The translations under genes were made by a program, and so were the position numbers. From the NCBI GenBank assembly GCA_016719785.1, contig JADJYJ010000018.1:1-64000 (forward strand): a DNA stretch of 64,000 nt, written 5' to 3'. This DNA comes from Candidatus Amarolinea dominans. GTDB taxonomy: Bacteria > Chloroflexota > Anaerolineae > SSC4 > Amarolineaceae. Of this stretch, positions 35,137-44,176 are shown piece by piece. The notes under the pieces were generated by a model that was not told where the DNA came from, did no database searches, and saw only the letters and a program-made list of their open reading frames with translations. Within the stretch, counting starts at the first letter, position 1; each line of letters begins with the position of its first letter.

Positions 35137-36240
35137 GTGCCTGACACCGATAATCCACTGAAAAACCTGATCTTGACCTACAAAGAGACCTTCGCCGAGT
35201 GGCTGATGGGTAAGCGGTTGCGCTCGGTGCGCACCTTGACTATCGAACTACCAGCCTCACGTCAACGCAGTGATCTGCTTTTCGAGGCGGTAAGCGAAGA
35301 TAACGATGTAGGGTTACTGCATATCGAGCTTCAAGGAAAGCGCAGTGCGGCCCCTATGCCCTGGCGTATGGTGGATTACATGAGTCGCACGGCGCGGCAT
35401 GAATGGGGACGCCGCGCACCGCAGGGCAGCCTGAAATTGCAGAGCGTCGTTATCTACGTGGGCAAAGGTGCAGGCGCAGGCGATAATGGAGGGTACACAA
35501 TCGTAAATTTCGCCGGCCAGGCTAGTCTGACGTGGCGCTATGATGTCATTCGCCTGTGGGAACTCGACGCAGAGGAGGTACTGCAACTCGACAAGCCGGC
35601 CCTCCTGGCGCTCGTAGGACAGATGCGTATGGCGGAACCAGGACGGATCGTTCCTGCGGTGCTTGACAAGATTGCGGCCATACCCGACGGCGGACAGCGT
35701 AATGAGTTACTGACAGCATTGATCAACCTGATTGGAGATGAGGGGGTGCTGAAGATGATCGAGCGTATGATTGATGTGGAACTGCTGGACACGCCCTACT
35801 TGCGACGGATTCGCCAACAGAGTTGGGAGAAGGGTGTTCATGAAGGGCGCCGTGAGGGCGTCGAGGAAGGGCGCCGTGAGGGCGTCGAGGAAGGGCGCCG
35901 TGAAGGCGTTGATGAAGGGCGCCGTGAAGGCGTTGATGAAGGGCGCCGCAAGGGCGTCGAGGAAGGGCGCCGTGAAGGCGTTGATGAAGGGCGCCGCAAG
36001 GGCGTCGAGGAAGGGCGCCGTGAAGGCGTCGAGGAAGGGCTGCGTGCCGCTGTCTTGGCCGCCATCTCCACGCGCTTCAATCCGCAGGTGCGCGCTTATC
36101 AGCCCCTGGAGCAGCGCCTGCGTCAGATTCATGATGTCAGCACTCTGTCACATCTACTGGAAATCGCTCTTACAGCAAACGCCCTGGATGAATTCCAATC
36201 TCAAGTGGAAGCGGCGACGACCGGTACGACGATCGCGTAG
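35137..36240 (+). CDS. Rpn/PD-(D/E)XK nuclease-family protein with octapeptide repeats
   Basis: N-terminal 200 residues match the transposase_31/Rpn-type nuclease family: YKETFAEWLMGK, a PD-(D/E)XK-like core with RQRSDLLFEAV and LLHIELQGKRS (candidate Asp, Glu-x-Gln-x-Lys). Then eight perfect or near-perfect octapeptides (EGRREGVE, EGRREGVD, EGRRKGVE) at about residues 236-299, an extreme form of the charged EGxxEG tail common in this family, and a short helical C-terminus. GTG start with a good Shine-Dalgarno. Such proteins promote recombination or are relics of mobile elements. Single gene on the opposite strand from its neighbours. Confidence 0.8.
   Translation: MPDTDNPLKNLILTYKETFAEWLMGKRLRSVRTLTIELPASRQRSDLLFEAVSEDNDVGLLHIELQGKRSAAPMPWRMVDYMSRTARHEWGRRAPQGSLKLQSVVIYVGKGAGAGDNGGYTIVNFAGQASLTWRYDVIRLWELDAEEVLQLDKPALLALVGQMRMAEPGRIVPAVLDKIAAIPDGGQRNELLTALINLIGDEGVLKMIERMIDVELLDTPYLRRIRQQSWEKGVHEGRREGVEEGRREGVEEGRREGVDEGRREGVDEGRRKGVEEGRREGVDEGRRKGVEEGRREGVEEGLRAAVLAAISTRFNPQVRAYQPLEQRLRQIHDVSTLSHLLEIALTANALDEFQSQVEAATTGTTIA
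35842..36033 (+). repeat. 24-bp coding minisatellite, 8 copies
   Basis: Eight in-frame 24-bp units (GAAGGGCGCCGTGAGGGCGT followed by four variable bases) encode EGRR(E/K)GV(E/D). Units alternate in two sub-types, as expected from recent unequal exchange. Confidence 0.92.
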
Positions 36241-36265
36241 AGACGTTGCAATGCAACGTCTCTAC
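36237..36265. repeat. 29-bp perfect palindrome between convergent genes
   Basis: GTAGAGACGTTGCA, one central A, and its exact reverse complement. It overlaps the TAG stop of the Rpn-type gene and abuts the stop of the hydrolase gene. Palindromes of this GTAGAGACG type are, from memory, scattered in cyanobacterial and Chloroflexota genomes; here it may also end transcripts from both sides. Confidence 0.85.
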
Positions 36266-37029
36266 CTCATCCCCACAAACTCCTGCACCGCCGCGGCCAC
36301 GACCGCGCTCTGTTCGAGCATCACCATGTGCCCGGCCTCCGGCACTTCCAGCAGCCGCGCCGCGGGCATCTGCTGCGCCAGGAAGCGGCTGAGCTTGGGC
36401 GGCGTCAGCCGGTCCTCCAGGCCCACGATGACCAGGGTGGGCAGAGCAATCTGGCTCAGCGCGTGGGTCACATCGAACGCGCTGCACGCCACAAAATCAC
36501 CGTGCGTCACGTTCACAGGTGTCTTCAGCATCGCCGCGGCATATGCGTCCAGCGTCGCGGGGTCTGCCTGGCGTTTGTAGGCCCATTCGGCAATCAGGCG
36601 CGCCGTGGCCGCATAGTCACGGCTCAGGCCATCCAGAATGGCCGGGGAGACCGCCAGCCGCGCGCCGGTGCCCACCAGGATCAGCCCGGCCAGGCGCTGC
36701 GGGTGGTGCAGCGCCACGGTTTGGGCAATCGCACCGCCCATCGAATGACCGGCCAGGACGAACCGCGGCAGCTCCAGCGCATCGGCCCAATCCACCACAA
36801 CCTGCGCATATTCCGCAATCGTGGTGCAGCCCGCGCCAGGCGATTGACCGTGGCCGGGCAAGTCCAGGGCATAAACCGATGTTTCAGGCAGGCGCCGCAG
36901 CTCACCCGGCCAGTGCATGGACGTGCCGCCCGCGCCGTGAACCAACACCAGCGGCGCGGCGTGCGGCGCAGCCCCCGACTGACTGCGCCGATAGTAGATC
37001 GTCTGCTCACCCAGCTGAATCGTTGGCAT
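36262..37029 (-). CDS. Alpha/beta-hydrolase
   Basis: A 255-residue soluble hydrolase of the epoxide-hydrolase/esterase superfamily. Oxyanion motif LVLVHGAGGTSMHW, nucleophile Ser in LAGHSMGGAIAQTVAL, Asp in VIVGLEDRLTPP and His in VPEAGHMVMLEQS complete the triad. I start it at ATG 37029 (MPTIQLGEQTIYYRR); the longer frame to 37200 reads Arg-rich noise antisense to nothing and overlaps trxB. It begins 7 bases after trxB. Substrate unknown. Confidence 0.88.
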   Translation of the reverse strand: MPTIQLGEQTIYYRRSQSGAAPHAAPLVLVHGAGGTSMHWPGELRRLPETSVYALDLPGHGQSPGAGCTTIAEYAQVVVDWADALELPRFVLAGHSMGGAIAQTVALHHPQRLAGLILVGTGARLAVSPAILDGLSRDYAATARLIAEWAYKRQADPATLDAYAAAMLKTPVNVTHGDFVACSAFDVTHALSQIALPTLVIVGLEDRLTPPKLSRFLAQQMPAARLLEVPEAGHMVMLEQSAVVAAAVQEFVGMR

Positions 37030-37036
37030 GGATCGC

Positions 37037-38083
37037 CTATGCCGTGACCGCGATGATCGCCGGCGCCGCCGCGTGACCGGGATAGGCGCGGTCTTCCAGG
37101 TCGGCCAGGTATTTCTCAACTTCCATCGCGGCCGCGCAGCCCTGGCCCACCGACGTCGCAACCTGCTTGAAGCGCTTGTCCTGAATTTCACCGGCGGCAA
37201 AGACGCCGGCGATATTGGTGCGCATCAGCTTGTCGGTGAGCAGATAGCTTTCCTCATCCATGGCGACCTTGCCCTCGAACAAGGACGAGTTGGGCAGGTG
37301 ACCGACAAAAATGAAGACACCACCGGTCGGCAAGGTGGACGTGGCGCTGGTCTTGATGTTCTGCAGGCTGACCGACGTCACTCCGCCGCTGCCGTTGTCA
37401 TCGTTGATGGACGTGATGACCGTGTCCCAGATGACGTTGATCTTCTCGTGCTCGAAGATGCGCTTCTGCAAGATCTGACTGGCGCGCAGGCTGTTGCGGC
37501 GATGGATCAGGGTTACTTTACTGGCAAAGCGGGTCAGGAAGAGCGCTTCCTCGGCCGCGCTATCGCCGCCGCCGACCACCACCACCTCACGACCACGGAA
37601 GAAGAAGCCATCGCAGGTTGCGCAATAGCTCACGCCGCGGCCGGTCAACTCCTTCTCGCCCGGCACATCCAGCTTGCGCGACGACGCGCCCGTGCTGATG
37701 ATGATCGCCTTCGCCTTGTGCTCCAGCTCGTTGGCCGTATGCACGGTGAAGGGGAACTGCTCGAAATCAACCCGGTCCACATAATCATACTCGATGCGAC
37801 AGCCGAACTTCTCGGCCTGCTTCTGCATCTTCTCCACCAGGTCCGGGCCGCTCAGGCTTTCCGGAAAACCAGGGTAATTCTCGACCTCATAGGTAATCGC
37901 GACCTGCCCGCCAATTTCATTGCCGGTGATCAGGAGCGGATTCAGGTTGGCACGCGCCGTATACAGGCCGGCCGTCAGGCCCGAAGGCCCGCTGCCGATG
38001 ATGATGACATTCTCAATCGCTCGTTCTGCAGCCGGCTCGATCACCCCGTGACCGTTGCTGCCGTTGGTTTCATTTTGACTCAT
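37037..38083 (-). CDS. trxB: Thioredoxin reductase
   Basis: FAD/NADPH-dependent reductase of thioredoxin. FAD motif VIIIGSGPSGLTAGLYTARA, redox-active CATC in YCATCDGFFF, NADPH motif VVVGGGDSAAEEALFLTRFA and C-terminal GVFAAGEIQDK. At 348 residues it is slightly long, with a hydrophilic N-terminal 24-residue extension. No thioredoxin gene is adjacent. Confidence 0.95.
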   Translation of the reverse strand: MSQNETNGSNGHGVIEPAAERAIENVIIIGSGPSGLTAGLYTARANLNPLLITGNEIGGQVAITYEVENYPGFPESLSGPDLVEKMQKQAEKFGCRIEYDYVDRVDFEQFPFTVHTANELEHKAKAIIISTGASSRKLDVPGEKELTGRGVSYCATCDGFFFRGREVVVVGGGDSAAEEALFLTRFASKVTLIHRRNSLRASQILQKRIFEHEKINVIWDTVITSINDDNGSGGVTSVSLQNIKTSATSTLPTGGVFIFVGHLPNSSLFEGKVAMDEESYLLTDKLMRTNIAGVFAAGEIQDKRFKQVATSVGQGCAAAMEVEKYLADLEDRAYPGHAAAPAIIAVTA

Positions 38084-38167
38084 GATTCGCTATCCTTTTC
38101 CTCGACTATTTTGATTTTCGATCCCGATCGCTTCTGTGGGCTTCAGATGGCTTGCGAAGCAATTTGG

Positions 38168-38926
38168 TTACATGTCGCCCATTTCATACAGGATCGCCGC
38201 ACCCGCGGCCAGCCCGACCGTTTCTGCACGCAAGATGCGCGGGCCGAGGCCGATCAGGCAGGCGCCAGACGCCGCCGCCAGGGCCGCTTCACCCTCGCTG
38301 AAGCCACCCTCCGGCCCGACGAAGAGGCTAATGCGCCCGCTCGCTGCGGCCGATGACCGCCACGCCTGCAGCGCAGGCTTCAGGCCGTGCCCTGGCGCAG
38401 ATTCCCACAGAAACAGGATCAGGTCAGCCTGGCGCGCTGCCTCCTGGCAGGCGTCAACCAGGTCAAGCGGCGCGGCCAACGCGGGCAACCGGCCGCGCCG
38501 CGCCTGCTCAGCCGCCTCCTGGATAATGCGGCGCCAGCGGCTTTCCTTCTTACTGAGGCTGGCCCGGTCGTGCGTCACACAGCGTTGCGTCAACAGCGGC
38601 ACGAAACGGCTGATACCGATTTCGGTGCCCTTCTGCAGCAGCCATTCGAACTTCTCGCCCTTCAACGTTGCTTGATAGAGGGTGATCTGCGTACGCGGTT
38701 CGCCCAACGCCGGCGCCTGACTGAGGATGCGCCCTTCTACGCCACTGCGGCTCTGATGGGTAATGCTCACCCGGTATTCACGTCCGCTGCCATCCAAAAC
38801 CATGATTTCAGCGCCCGGCCCCAATCGCAGCACCTCGCGCAGGTGATGCGCGGTCTCTGCTGGGAGCGTGACCGCCTCCCCGTGAATGGCCGTGGGTGTG
38901 ACAAAAAAGCGGTGCATGGCTGCCAA
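38168..38926 (-). CDS. rsmE: 16S rRNA (uracil1498-N3)-methyltransferase RsmE
   Basis: SPOUT-class enzyme methylating U1498 of 16S rRNA. N-terminal PUA-like part begins HRFFVTPTAIHGEAVTLPAE and HHLREVLRLGPGAEI; the knotted SAM site is SLFVGPEGGFSEGE and LGPRILRAETVGLAAGAAIL. Length 252 is typical. It directly abuts prmA (stop and start one base apart), a common pairing with dnaJ in bacteria. Confidence 0.95.
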   Translation of the reverse strand: MAAMHRFFVTPTAIHGEAVTLPAETAHHLREVLRLGPGAEIMVLDGSGREYRVSITHQSRSGVEGRILSQAPALGEPRTQITLYQATLKGEKFEWLLQKGTEIGISRFVPLLTQRCVTHDRASLSKKESRWRRIIQEAAEQARRGRLPALAAPLDLVDACQEAARQADLILFLWESAPGHGLKPALQAWRSSAAASGRISLFVGPEGGFSEGEAALAAASGACLIGLGPRILRAETVGLAAGAAILYEMGDM

Positions 38927-39847
38927 TCAGTGCTCGACCAGGTGTTGCGCCACCAGACCGACCCAATCGCCTTCGTCCAGCCGCGTCGTCACCGTGAAGC
39001 CATGGCGCGCCAGCGCGGCCAGCACCGCATCGGCCCAGGTGTCAATGATGCCGCCCAAGATCAGATGGCCGGCCGGCCGCAGCCAGGCGTGCAATCCCGC
39101 GTCCAACAGAGCGATGATGACCTCTGCCAGGATGTTGACGACCACGATGTCGAAGCGAGCGTTATCAGTCTCAGGCTTCGACGGCAACGGTGTCGCCAGC
39201 AGGCTGATCTGGCCGGCCACGCCGTTGATCGCCGCATTTTCACCGGCAATGCGCACGGCCAGGGGATCAACATCGGTGGCGACGATGGCGCGCGCACCCA
39301 ACTTGGCGGCCGCAATGGACAGGATGCCCGAACCGGTGCCCACGTCAAGCACCGACACGCCAGGCTGCACGAGCCGTTCCAGGCTGAGCAGACACAGCCG
39401 CGTGCTTGGATGGGTGCCGGTGCCGAACGCCATGCCAGGATCCAGCCGGATGACGATGTCGCCGGGCTGCGCGGCCGCCTCGATCCAGCTGGGCACCACA
39501 AAGAGGCGCTCGCCCAGGCGCATCGGCTGGTAGTGTACCTTCCAGGCGTTGGCCCAATCCTCTTCGGCCACCTCGCGCACGGTCGGCTCCGCAAAGGCGT
39601 ACAGCATCTGCAGGTGCCAGAGGGCTTCTTCCACCTTTTGCACCACCGCGGCGGCCTGCGGCCCCTGGCGCACATAGGTGCGCACACTCATCTGCGGCGC
39701 GGTCAATTCACCACGGCTGTCGAAGCCGGTCAATTCCACAACCGCGCCCGCGGTGCCATCCTTCTCGTCGGCGTAGCGGTTGAAGACCTCACTGATCGCC
39801 TCGGCGGCTTCGCCGTCGGCCAGCACACTGATTTCAAGCCAGTTCAC
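38927..39847 (-). CDS. prmA: Ribosomal protein L11 methyltransferase PrmA
   Basis: Trimethylates ribosomal protein L11. SAM motif SVLDVGTGSGILSIAAAKLG, preceded by LDPGMAFGTGTHPSTRLCL and followed by DIVVVNILAEVI, all diagnostic. Start set at the GTG 39847 because family members begin M-x-WLEISV; a longer frame to 39946 overlaps dnaJ and lacks family sequence. Part of the minus-strand dnaJ-prmA-rsmE cluster. Confidence 0.93.
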   Translation of the reverse strand: MNWLEISVLADGEAAEAISEVFNRYADEKDGTAGAVVELTGFDSRGELTAPQMSVRTYVRQGPQAAAVVQKVEEALWHLQMLYAFAEPTVREVAEEDWANAWKVHYQPMRLGERLFVVPSWIEAAAQPGDIVIRLDPGMAFGTGTHPSTRLCLLSLERLVQPGVSVLDVGTGSGILSIAAAKLGARAIVATDVDPLAVRIAGENAAINGVAGQISLLATPLPSKPETDNARFDIVVVNILAEVIIALLDAGLHAWLRPAGHLILGGIIDTWADAVLAALARHGFTVTTRLDEGDWVGLVAQHLVEH

Positions 39848-39942
39848 AAAAAATCCCGTCCAGTCCCCTGGCGCTTGCCAAAGTCGCCCCGGTGGACTGC
39901 ATATCATCATGGCCGCGACGTGCATCCGCCCGGCCCCTTGCG

Positions 39943-41088
39943 TCAATTGGACGGCTTGAACGCCTCGGTAATGGCATCCACCAGTTTATCGAAGGTTCCG
40001 CGTGGGGGTTTGTTGACATCAGGGGTGCCCAGGGTTTCACCCAACTCGCGCAATAACTGGCGCTGGCGCTCGGTCAACTTCTGCGGCATCACCACCTGCA
40101 CCGTCACATATTGATCCCCGCGGTTGTTCTGGCGGATGTGCGGCACGCCCTTGCCCCGCATGCGGAAGGTGTGCCCGTGCTGAGTACCGGCCGGAACGGT
40201 CAGCTTGACCACGCCGTCCAATGTGGGCACCTCAACCTCCGCGCCCAGCGACGCCTGGGCAAAATTGATCGGCAGGTTGAGGTAAAGATCATACTCGCGG
40301 CGCTCGAACAGCGGGTGCGGCTGCACGTGCAGCACCACAAACAGATTGCCGGGTGGGCCGCCGCGGAAGCCCGGCTCACCTTCATTGGTCAGGCGAATCT
40401 GGGTGTTGTCATCCACGCCGGCCGGGATGTCCACTTGCAGGATACGCGTCATGCGCGTGGACTTGGCCCCGCGGCACTCGGTGCAGGGCGTGGTGACGAT
40501 CTCGCCTGCGCCACTGCAGCGCGGGCAGGTGGTGCTGGTGACAATCGTCCCAAAGACGCTCTGCTGGCGCCGCTGTACCTCGCCGGCGCCGTTGCACTGT
40601 GGACAGCGCAGCGGTGATGTGCCCGGCTCCGCGCCGCTGCCCTGGCAGCGCGTACACGGCTCCAGGCGGGTAATTTGCAGTTCCTTGGCCAGGCCGCGCA
40701 CCGCCTCTTCGAACGCCAGGGTGACATCCACGCGCAGGTCGGCGCCGCGGCGCGGGGCCATGCGGCTGCGCGTATTGCTGCGCGCGCCGAAGCCGCCAAA
40801 AAACTCATCGAAAATCGAACCGAAGTCGCCAAAGCCACCGGCGCCGAACCCACCCGCGCCGCCCTGCGCCCCGGCATGACCGTAACGATCATACCCCGCA
40901 CGTTTCTCGTGGTCGCTCAGCACCTCGTACGCTTCGTTGACTTCCTTGAACCTGGACTCGGCATCCGCCGCCTTGTTCACGTCAGGATGATACTGCCGCG
41001 CCAACTTGCGGTACGCCTTGCGGATGTCATCTTCGCCGGCATTGCGCTCGATTCCCAACACCTCGTAATAATCGCGTTTTGTACTCAT
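39943..41088 (-). CDS. dnaJ: Chaperone DnaJ
   Basis: Hsp40 co-chaperone of DnaK. J domain DYYEVLGIERNAGEDDIRKA with the HPD triad in YHPDVNKA, a Gly/Phe-rich stretch (GAGGFGAGGFGDFGSIFDEF), four zinc CxxCxGxG motifs (CTRCQGSG, CPQCNGAG, CPRCSGAG, CTECRGAK, the last degenerate at the second Gly) and the C-terminal substrate-binding domains. Start at ATG 41088 (MSTKRDYYEVLG) rather than further upstream. A CIRCE element and a strong promoter lie upstream, so HrcA-type heat-shock control is expected. No dnaK or grpE in the window. Confidence 0.96.
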   Translation of the reverse strand: MSTKRDYYEVLGIERNAGEDDIRKAYRKLARQYHPDVNKAADAESRFKEVNEAYEVLSDHEKRAGYDRYGHAGAQGGAGGFGAGGFGDFGSIFDEFFGGFGARSNTRSRMAPRRGADLRVDVTLAFEEAVRGLAKELQITRLEPCTRCQGSGAEPGTSPLRCPQCNGAGEVQRRQQSVFGTIVTSTTCPRCSGAGEIVTTPCTECRGAKSTRMTRILQVDIPAGVDDNTQIRLTNEGEPGFRGGPPGNLFVVLHVQPHPLFERREYDLYLNLPINFAQASLGAEVEVPTLDGVVKLTVPAGTQHGHTFRMRGKGVPHIRQNNRGDQYVTVQVVMPQKLTERQRQLLRELGETLGTPDVNKPPRGTFDKLVDAITEAFKPSN

Positions 41089-41171
41089 AACCAGCTGCTT
41101 ATGACCACTCCTATTCCCGTTCTTGCCCGCGTTTTTGTAAAAAAAACGGGAACCTATTCTTTGACAAATTA

Positions 41172-41198
41172 TTAGCACTCAGACTCCTTGAGTGCCAG
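41172..41198. promoter_or_regulatory. CIRCE operator (HrcA binding site)
   Basis: TTAGCACTC, nine bases, GAGTGCCAG: matches the CIRCE consensus (TTAGCACTC-N9-GAGTGCTAA) at 16 of 18 arm positions. It lies immediately downstream of the dnaJ -10, where HrcA blocks transcription. Confidence 0.9.
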
Positions 41199-41201
41199 GG
41201 A

Positions 41202-41230
41202 ATCATACGACGATCAAACGTTTTTGTCAA
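41202..41230 (-). promoter_or_regulatory. dnaJ promoter
   Basis: Minus-strand TTGACA (41225-41230), 17-bp spacer, TATGAT (41202-41207). The start point falls inside the CIRCE element. Confidence 0.8.
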
Positions 41231-41252
41231 AGCCATGCCCGCCTGGCGAGGT

Positions 41253-41498
41253 TCAAGGCTGATCGGCCTGCGTCGGCGGCGCCGCCTCTTCTTCAGCGTC
41301 CGGGCCATCCTCCCAACTGATGATCCACACGCACGCGCCGGCCAGCAGGATCGTGATCACAATCAAGGCCAACCATTGCAGGGCTGTAAAACCGACGCTC
41401 CAGGCCGACCAAATCAGGATGATGACCATCCCAAGCGCCAGCGCGATCCACATCGCCAGGTAAGGGTGTCGTTCGTAGAAAGACCGTAAATTATTCAT
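41253..41498 (-). CDS. Small two-helix membrane protein
   Basis: An 81-residue protein of unknown function with two hydrophobic helices (LAMWIALALGMVIILIW and ALQWLALIVITILLAGACVW) and an acidic tail rich in Glu/Pro. No motif recognised. It is the gene directly downstream of coaE on the same strand, 38 bases away, and its codon use resembles the neighbours. Confidence 0.6.
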   Translation of the reverse strand: MNNLRSFYERHPYLAMWIALALGMVIILIWSAWSVGFTALQWLALIVITILLAGACVWIISWEDGPDAEEEAAPPTQADQP

Positions 41499-41535
41499 GA
41501 GACCGTCTCTTTGGGCTATAAGCGGGGAATGCTTT

Positions 41536-42153
41536 CTAGGCGGAAAGATTTCGTCGTCTGCAGTATATCAACGCCTGCCAGGCCGCTTCGACCTGCGCGC
41601 CGGTTTCCGCCAACGCGCCGCGGTTGTCAATCACCACATCGGCGCGCTTGATCTTGTCCTCTTGCGGCGGCTGGGCATCTATGCGCAGCTCAGCCTCGGC
41701 GCGGCTGAGGCTGCGCGTGCGCATGAGGCGCTCCACCTGCTGCTCACGCGTGGCCGTCACCACCCACACGGCGTCGCACAGGGTGACACTCAGCCCCGCT
41801 TCCAGCAGTTTGATCGCCTCGATGACCACCACCGGCGCCTGGCTGGCCGTCAAGCGCTGCTTCGTGCGCACAAACACGGCCGGATGCACGATCGCTTCCA
41901 GGCGTTGCAGCGCCTCCGCGTCCCGAAAGACCCGCGCGCCGAGCTGGACCCGATCAATCGCCCCATCAGGCGCCAGGATGTCAGCGCCGAACGCGGCCAC
42001 GATGCCTTCATATGCTGCCTCGCCGGGTCGCATCACCGCGTGCGCCACCTGGTCGGCGTCAATCACGTCCGCGCCCAGGGCACGCAGCATCGCCAGGACG
42101 GTGCTCTTGCCAACACCGATGTTACCCGTCAAACCGATGACTTTTCTGATCAC
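41536..42153 (-). CDS. coaE: Dephospho-CoA kinase
   Basis: Last step of coenzyme A synthesis: ATP-dependent phosphorylation of the 3'-OH of dephospho-CoA. P-loop LTGNIGVGKSTVLAML, acceptor motif DVIDADQVAHAV, RLEAIVHPAV and the lid region TREQQVERLMRTRSLSRAEA. Length 205 is typical. Lies 24 bases downstream of an ABC-F gene. Confidence 0.95.
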   Translation of the reverse strand: MIRKVIGLTGNIGVGKSTVLAMLRALGADVIDADQVAHAVMRPGEAAYEGIVAAFGADILAPDGAIDRVQLGARVFRDAEALQRLEAIVHPAVFVRTKQRLTASQAPVVVIEAIKLLEAGLSVTLCDAVWVVTATREQQVERLMRTRSLSRAEAELRIDAQPPQEDKIKRADVVIDNRGALAETGAQVEAAWQALIYCRRRNLSA

Positions 42154-42177
42154 ATATCACCCACGGGGACCGGCCGG

Positions 42178-44169
42178 TCAAACCAACTCTGCCCAGGCGG
42201 CCATCAGCGATTCGATGTCCACCTGCACGGCCTGATGTTCAGCCGCCAGGTCGGTGATGCGTTGCACATCGGCCGCGCTGCTGGCCTGGTCCAGGCGACG
42301 CTCGACCTCCGCCAGGTCCGCCTCGCGTGCGTGAATTTGCGCCTCCAGATCGGTAGCCTGCGCGACGCGAGCCGCCGCGGCCTTGCGCTGACGGCGATCT
42401 TCCTTCATGCGCTCACGGTCCTGGGTCGTGTCGGCGGGCGTTTCTTCACGGCGTTGACCGGTCGCCTCCGCCTTTTCGATCTCGCGCTGGCGCAAATAGC
42501 CCTGGTAGCCGCCCTTGTAGATGAAAAGCTCGCCTGCACGCAGCGCCCACACCTCATCGGCCAGCGCGTCCACCAGGTAGCGGTCGTGCGACACCAGCAG
42601 CACCGTGCCCGGGAAACGGTCGAGCACATCCTGCAAAATCTCCTGCGAGGCCACATCGAGATGATTGGTCGGCTCGTCCAGCAGCAGGAAATTGGCGCCC
42701 TGCAGCGTCAGGCGGGCCAGCGCCACCCGGCTGCGCTGACCGCCGCTGAGCACGCTGATCGGCTTGAACACGTCATCGCCAGCGAAGAGGAATCGCCCCA
42801 GGAAATTGCGCGCCTGCGCCAATGGCAGATTTTCTACCTCCAGGATGGCAGCGAGCACCGTCTGGTTGGGATTCAACCCCGCGCTGGCTTGCGCCAGATA
42901 GCCGGTGATGACGCTGGCGCCCAGGCGCGCCGATCCACGCAGCGGCTTGACCTGCTCCAGGATCGTCTTGACCAGCGTCGTCTTGCCGGAGCCGTTGGGG
43001 CCGATCAAGGCCACGCACTGCCCGCGGCGGATTTCCAGATCGGGCACGCTAACCAGAAGATGCTCACGGCGCCAGGCGGCTGCAGTCGCCTGGCCGGCGC
43101 GCAAGGCATCACCGTGGCGCGCATCCGTGCCGTTGCCGCCGGACGGTGTGTCCACATAGCCAACGACCAGGTTCTTGGTGCGCAGGACGATGTCGCCGCT
43201 GCGCACATCGGTGGTCAGCCCCAGGCTCATCGTCTTCAGTTCCAGCGGCCGCTCGATCAGTTCATCGCGCTTGAAACGATCGAGACGCGTCAGGCGGCCG
43301 CGGGCCTCTTTGGAGCGTTGACCGGCCTTGTAGCGACGGATGAAGGCCTCGGTCTCCGCGATGAATTCCTGCTGGGCTTCCCACTCCTTGCGCCGCGCGG
43401 CCAGGCGGTCAGCGCGCTGCTGCACAAACTGCGAATAGTTGCCCCGGTAGGCGTCCAGGCGGCCGAGCGCCATCTCCCAGATGCGCGTGACGACCTTGTC
43501 CAGAAAATAGCGATCGTGCGCCACCACCACCATGCTGCCCGGCCATTCGAGCAGGGTCTGTTCCAGCCACTCGACGGCGTCCAGATCGAGGTGATTGGTC
43601 GGCTCATCGAGCAGAAGCAGGTCGGGCTGCTCCAGGATCAGGCGGGCGAGCAGGGCGCGGGTGCGTTGACCCCCGCTGAGCACCGCCAGCGGCTTACCAT
43701 ACTCCTCGGCGCTGAAGCCCAGGCCGGTCAGCACCTGCTGCGTGCGCAGTTCATAGGTATAGCCGCCGCCGACATCGAAGGCCAGTTGCAGCTCACCATA
43801 GCTGGCCAACAGGCGGTCGTGCTCTTCCCCGTCCTGCGTGGCGGCCAGCGCGCCTTCCAGCGCCGCCAGCTGCGCCTGCTGAGAGCGCAGTTCAGCGAAG
43901 ACCTGGATGGCATCATCCCACAGCGAGAGCGCCCCGGCCGGTGGCGGGTCCTGGGGCAAATAGCCGATGCGCAGCCCGCGCTTGAACGCAATCTGCCCGG
44001 CGCTGAGCGATTCCAGCCCGGCCAGCATGCGCAGCAGCGTCGTCTTACCCTCGCCGTTGGGGCCGACCAGGCCAATGCGGTCGCCGTGCTCCACGCGGCA
44101 ATCCACCGCGGCGAACACATCGAGCGCGCCAAATGATTTACTGAGTCCCTGGGCCACCAAAACCGACAT
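42178..44169 (-). CDS. ABC-F family ATPase (EttA/Uup-like)
   Basis: Soluble tandem-ABC protein acting on ribosomes. Two Walker A sites (GPNGEGKTTLLRMLAG and GPNGSGKTTLVKTI), signatures LSGGQRTRALLARLIL and LSGGQRSRVALARLTL, Walker B LLLLDEPTNHLDLDAVEWLE and LLLDEPTNHLDVASQEIL, with an interdomain linker of about 90 residues and a C-terminal coiled coil. At 663 residues it belongs to the longer Uup-like branch. Start ATG 44169 lies 8 bases below a TATAAT, so its mRNA should be leaderless. Confidence 0.94.
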   Translation of the reverse strand: MSVLVAQGLSKSFGALDVFAAVDCRVEHGDRIGLVGPNGEGKTTLLRMLAGLESLSAGQIAFKRGLRIGYLPQDPPPAGALSLWDDAIQVFAELRSQQAQLAALEGALAATQDGEEHDRLLASYGELQLAFDVGGGYTYELRTQQVLTGLGFSAEEYGKPLAVLSGGQRTRALLARLILEQPDLLLLDEPTNHLDLDAVEWLEQTLLEWPGSMVVVAHDRYFLDKVVTRIWEMALGRLDAYRGNYSQFVQQRADRLAARRKEWEAQQEFIAETEAFIRRYKAGQRSKEARGRLTRLDRFKRDELIERPLELKTMSLGLTTDVRSGDIVLRTKNLVVGYVDTPSGGNGTDARHGDALRAGQATAAAWRREHLLVSVPDLEIRRGQCVALIGPNGSGKTTLVKTILEQVKPLRGSARLGASVITGYLAQASAGLNPNQTVLAAILEVENLPLAQARNFLGRFLFAGDDVFKPISVLSGGQRSRVALARLTLQGANFLLLDEPTNHLDVASQEILQDVLDRFPGTVLLVSHDRYLVDALADEVWALRAGELFIYKGGYQGYLRQREIEKAEATGQRREETPADTTQDRERMKEDRRQRKAAAARVAQATDLEAQIHAREADLAEVERRLDQASSAADVQRITDLAAEHQAVQVDIESLMAAWAELV

Positions 44170-44176
44170 GGCGCCG

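Noticed and set aside
35707..36132. Repetitive minus-strand frame opposite the Rpn-type gene
   Set aside because: Only the complement of the octapeptide repeat.
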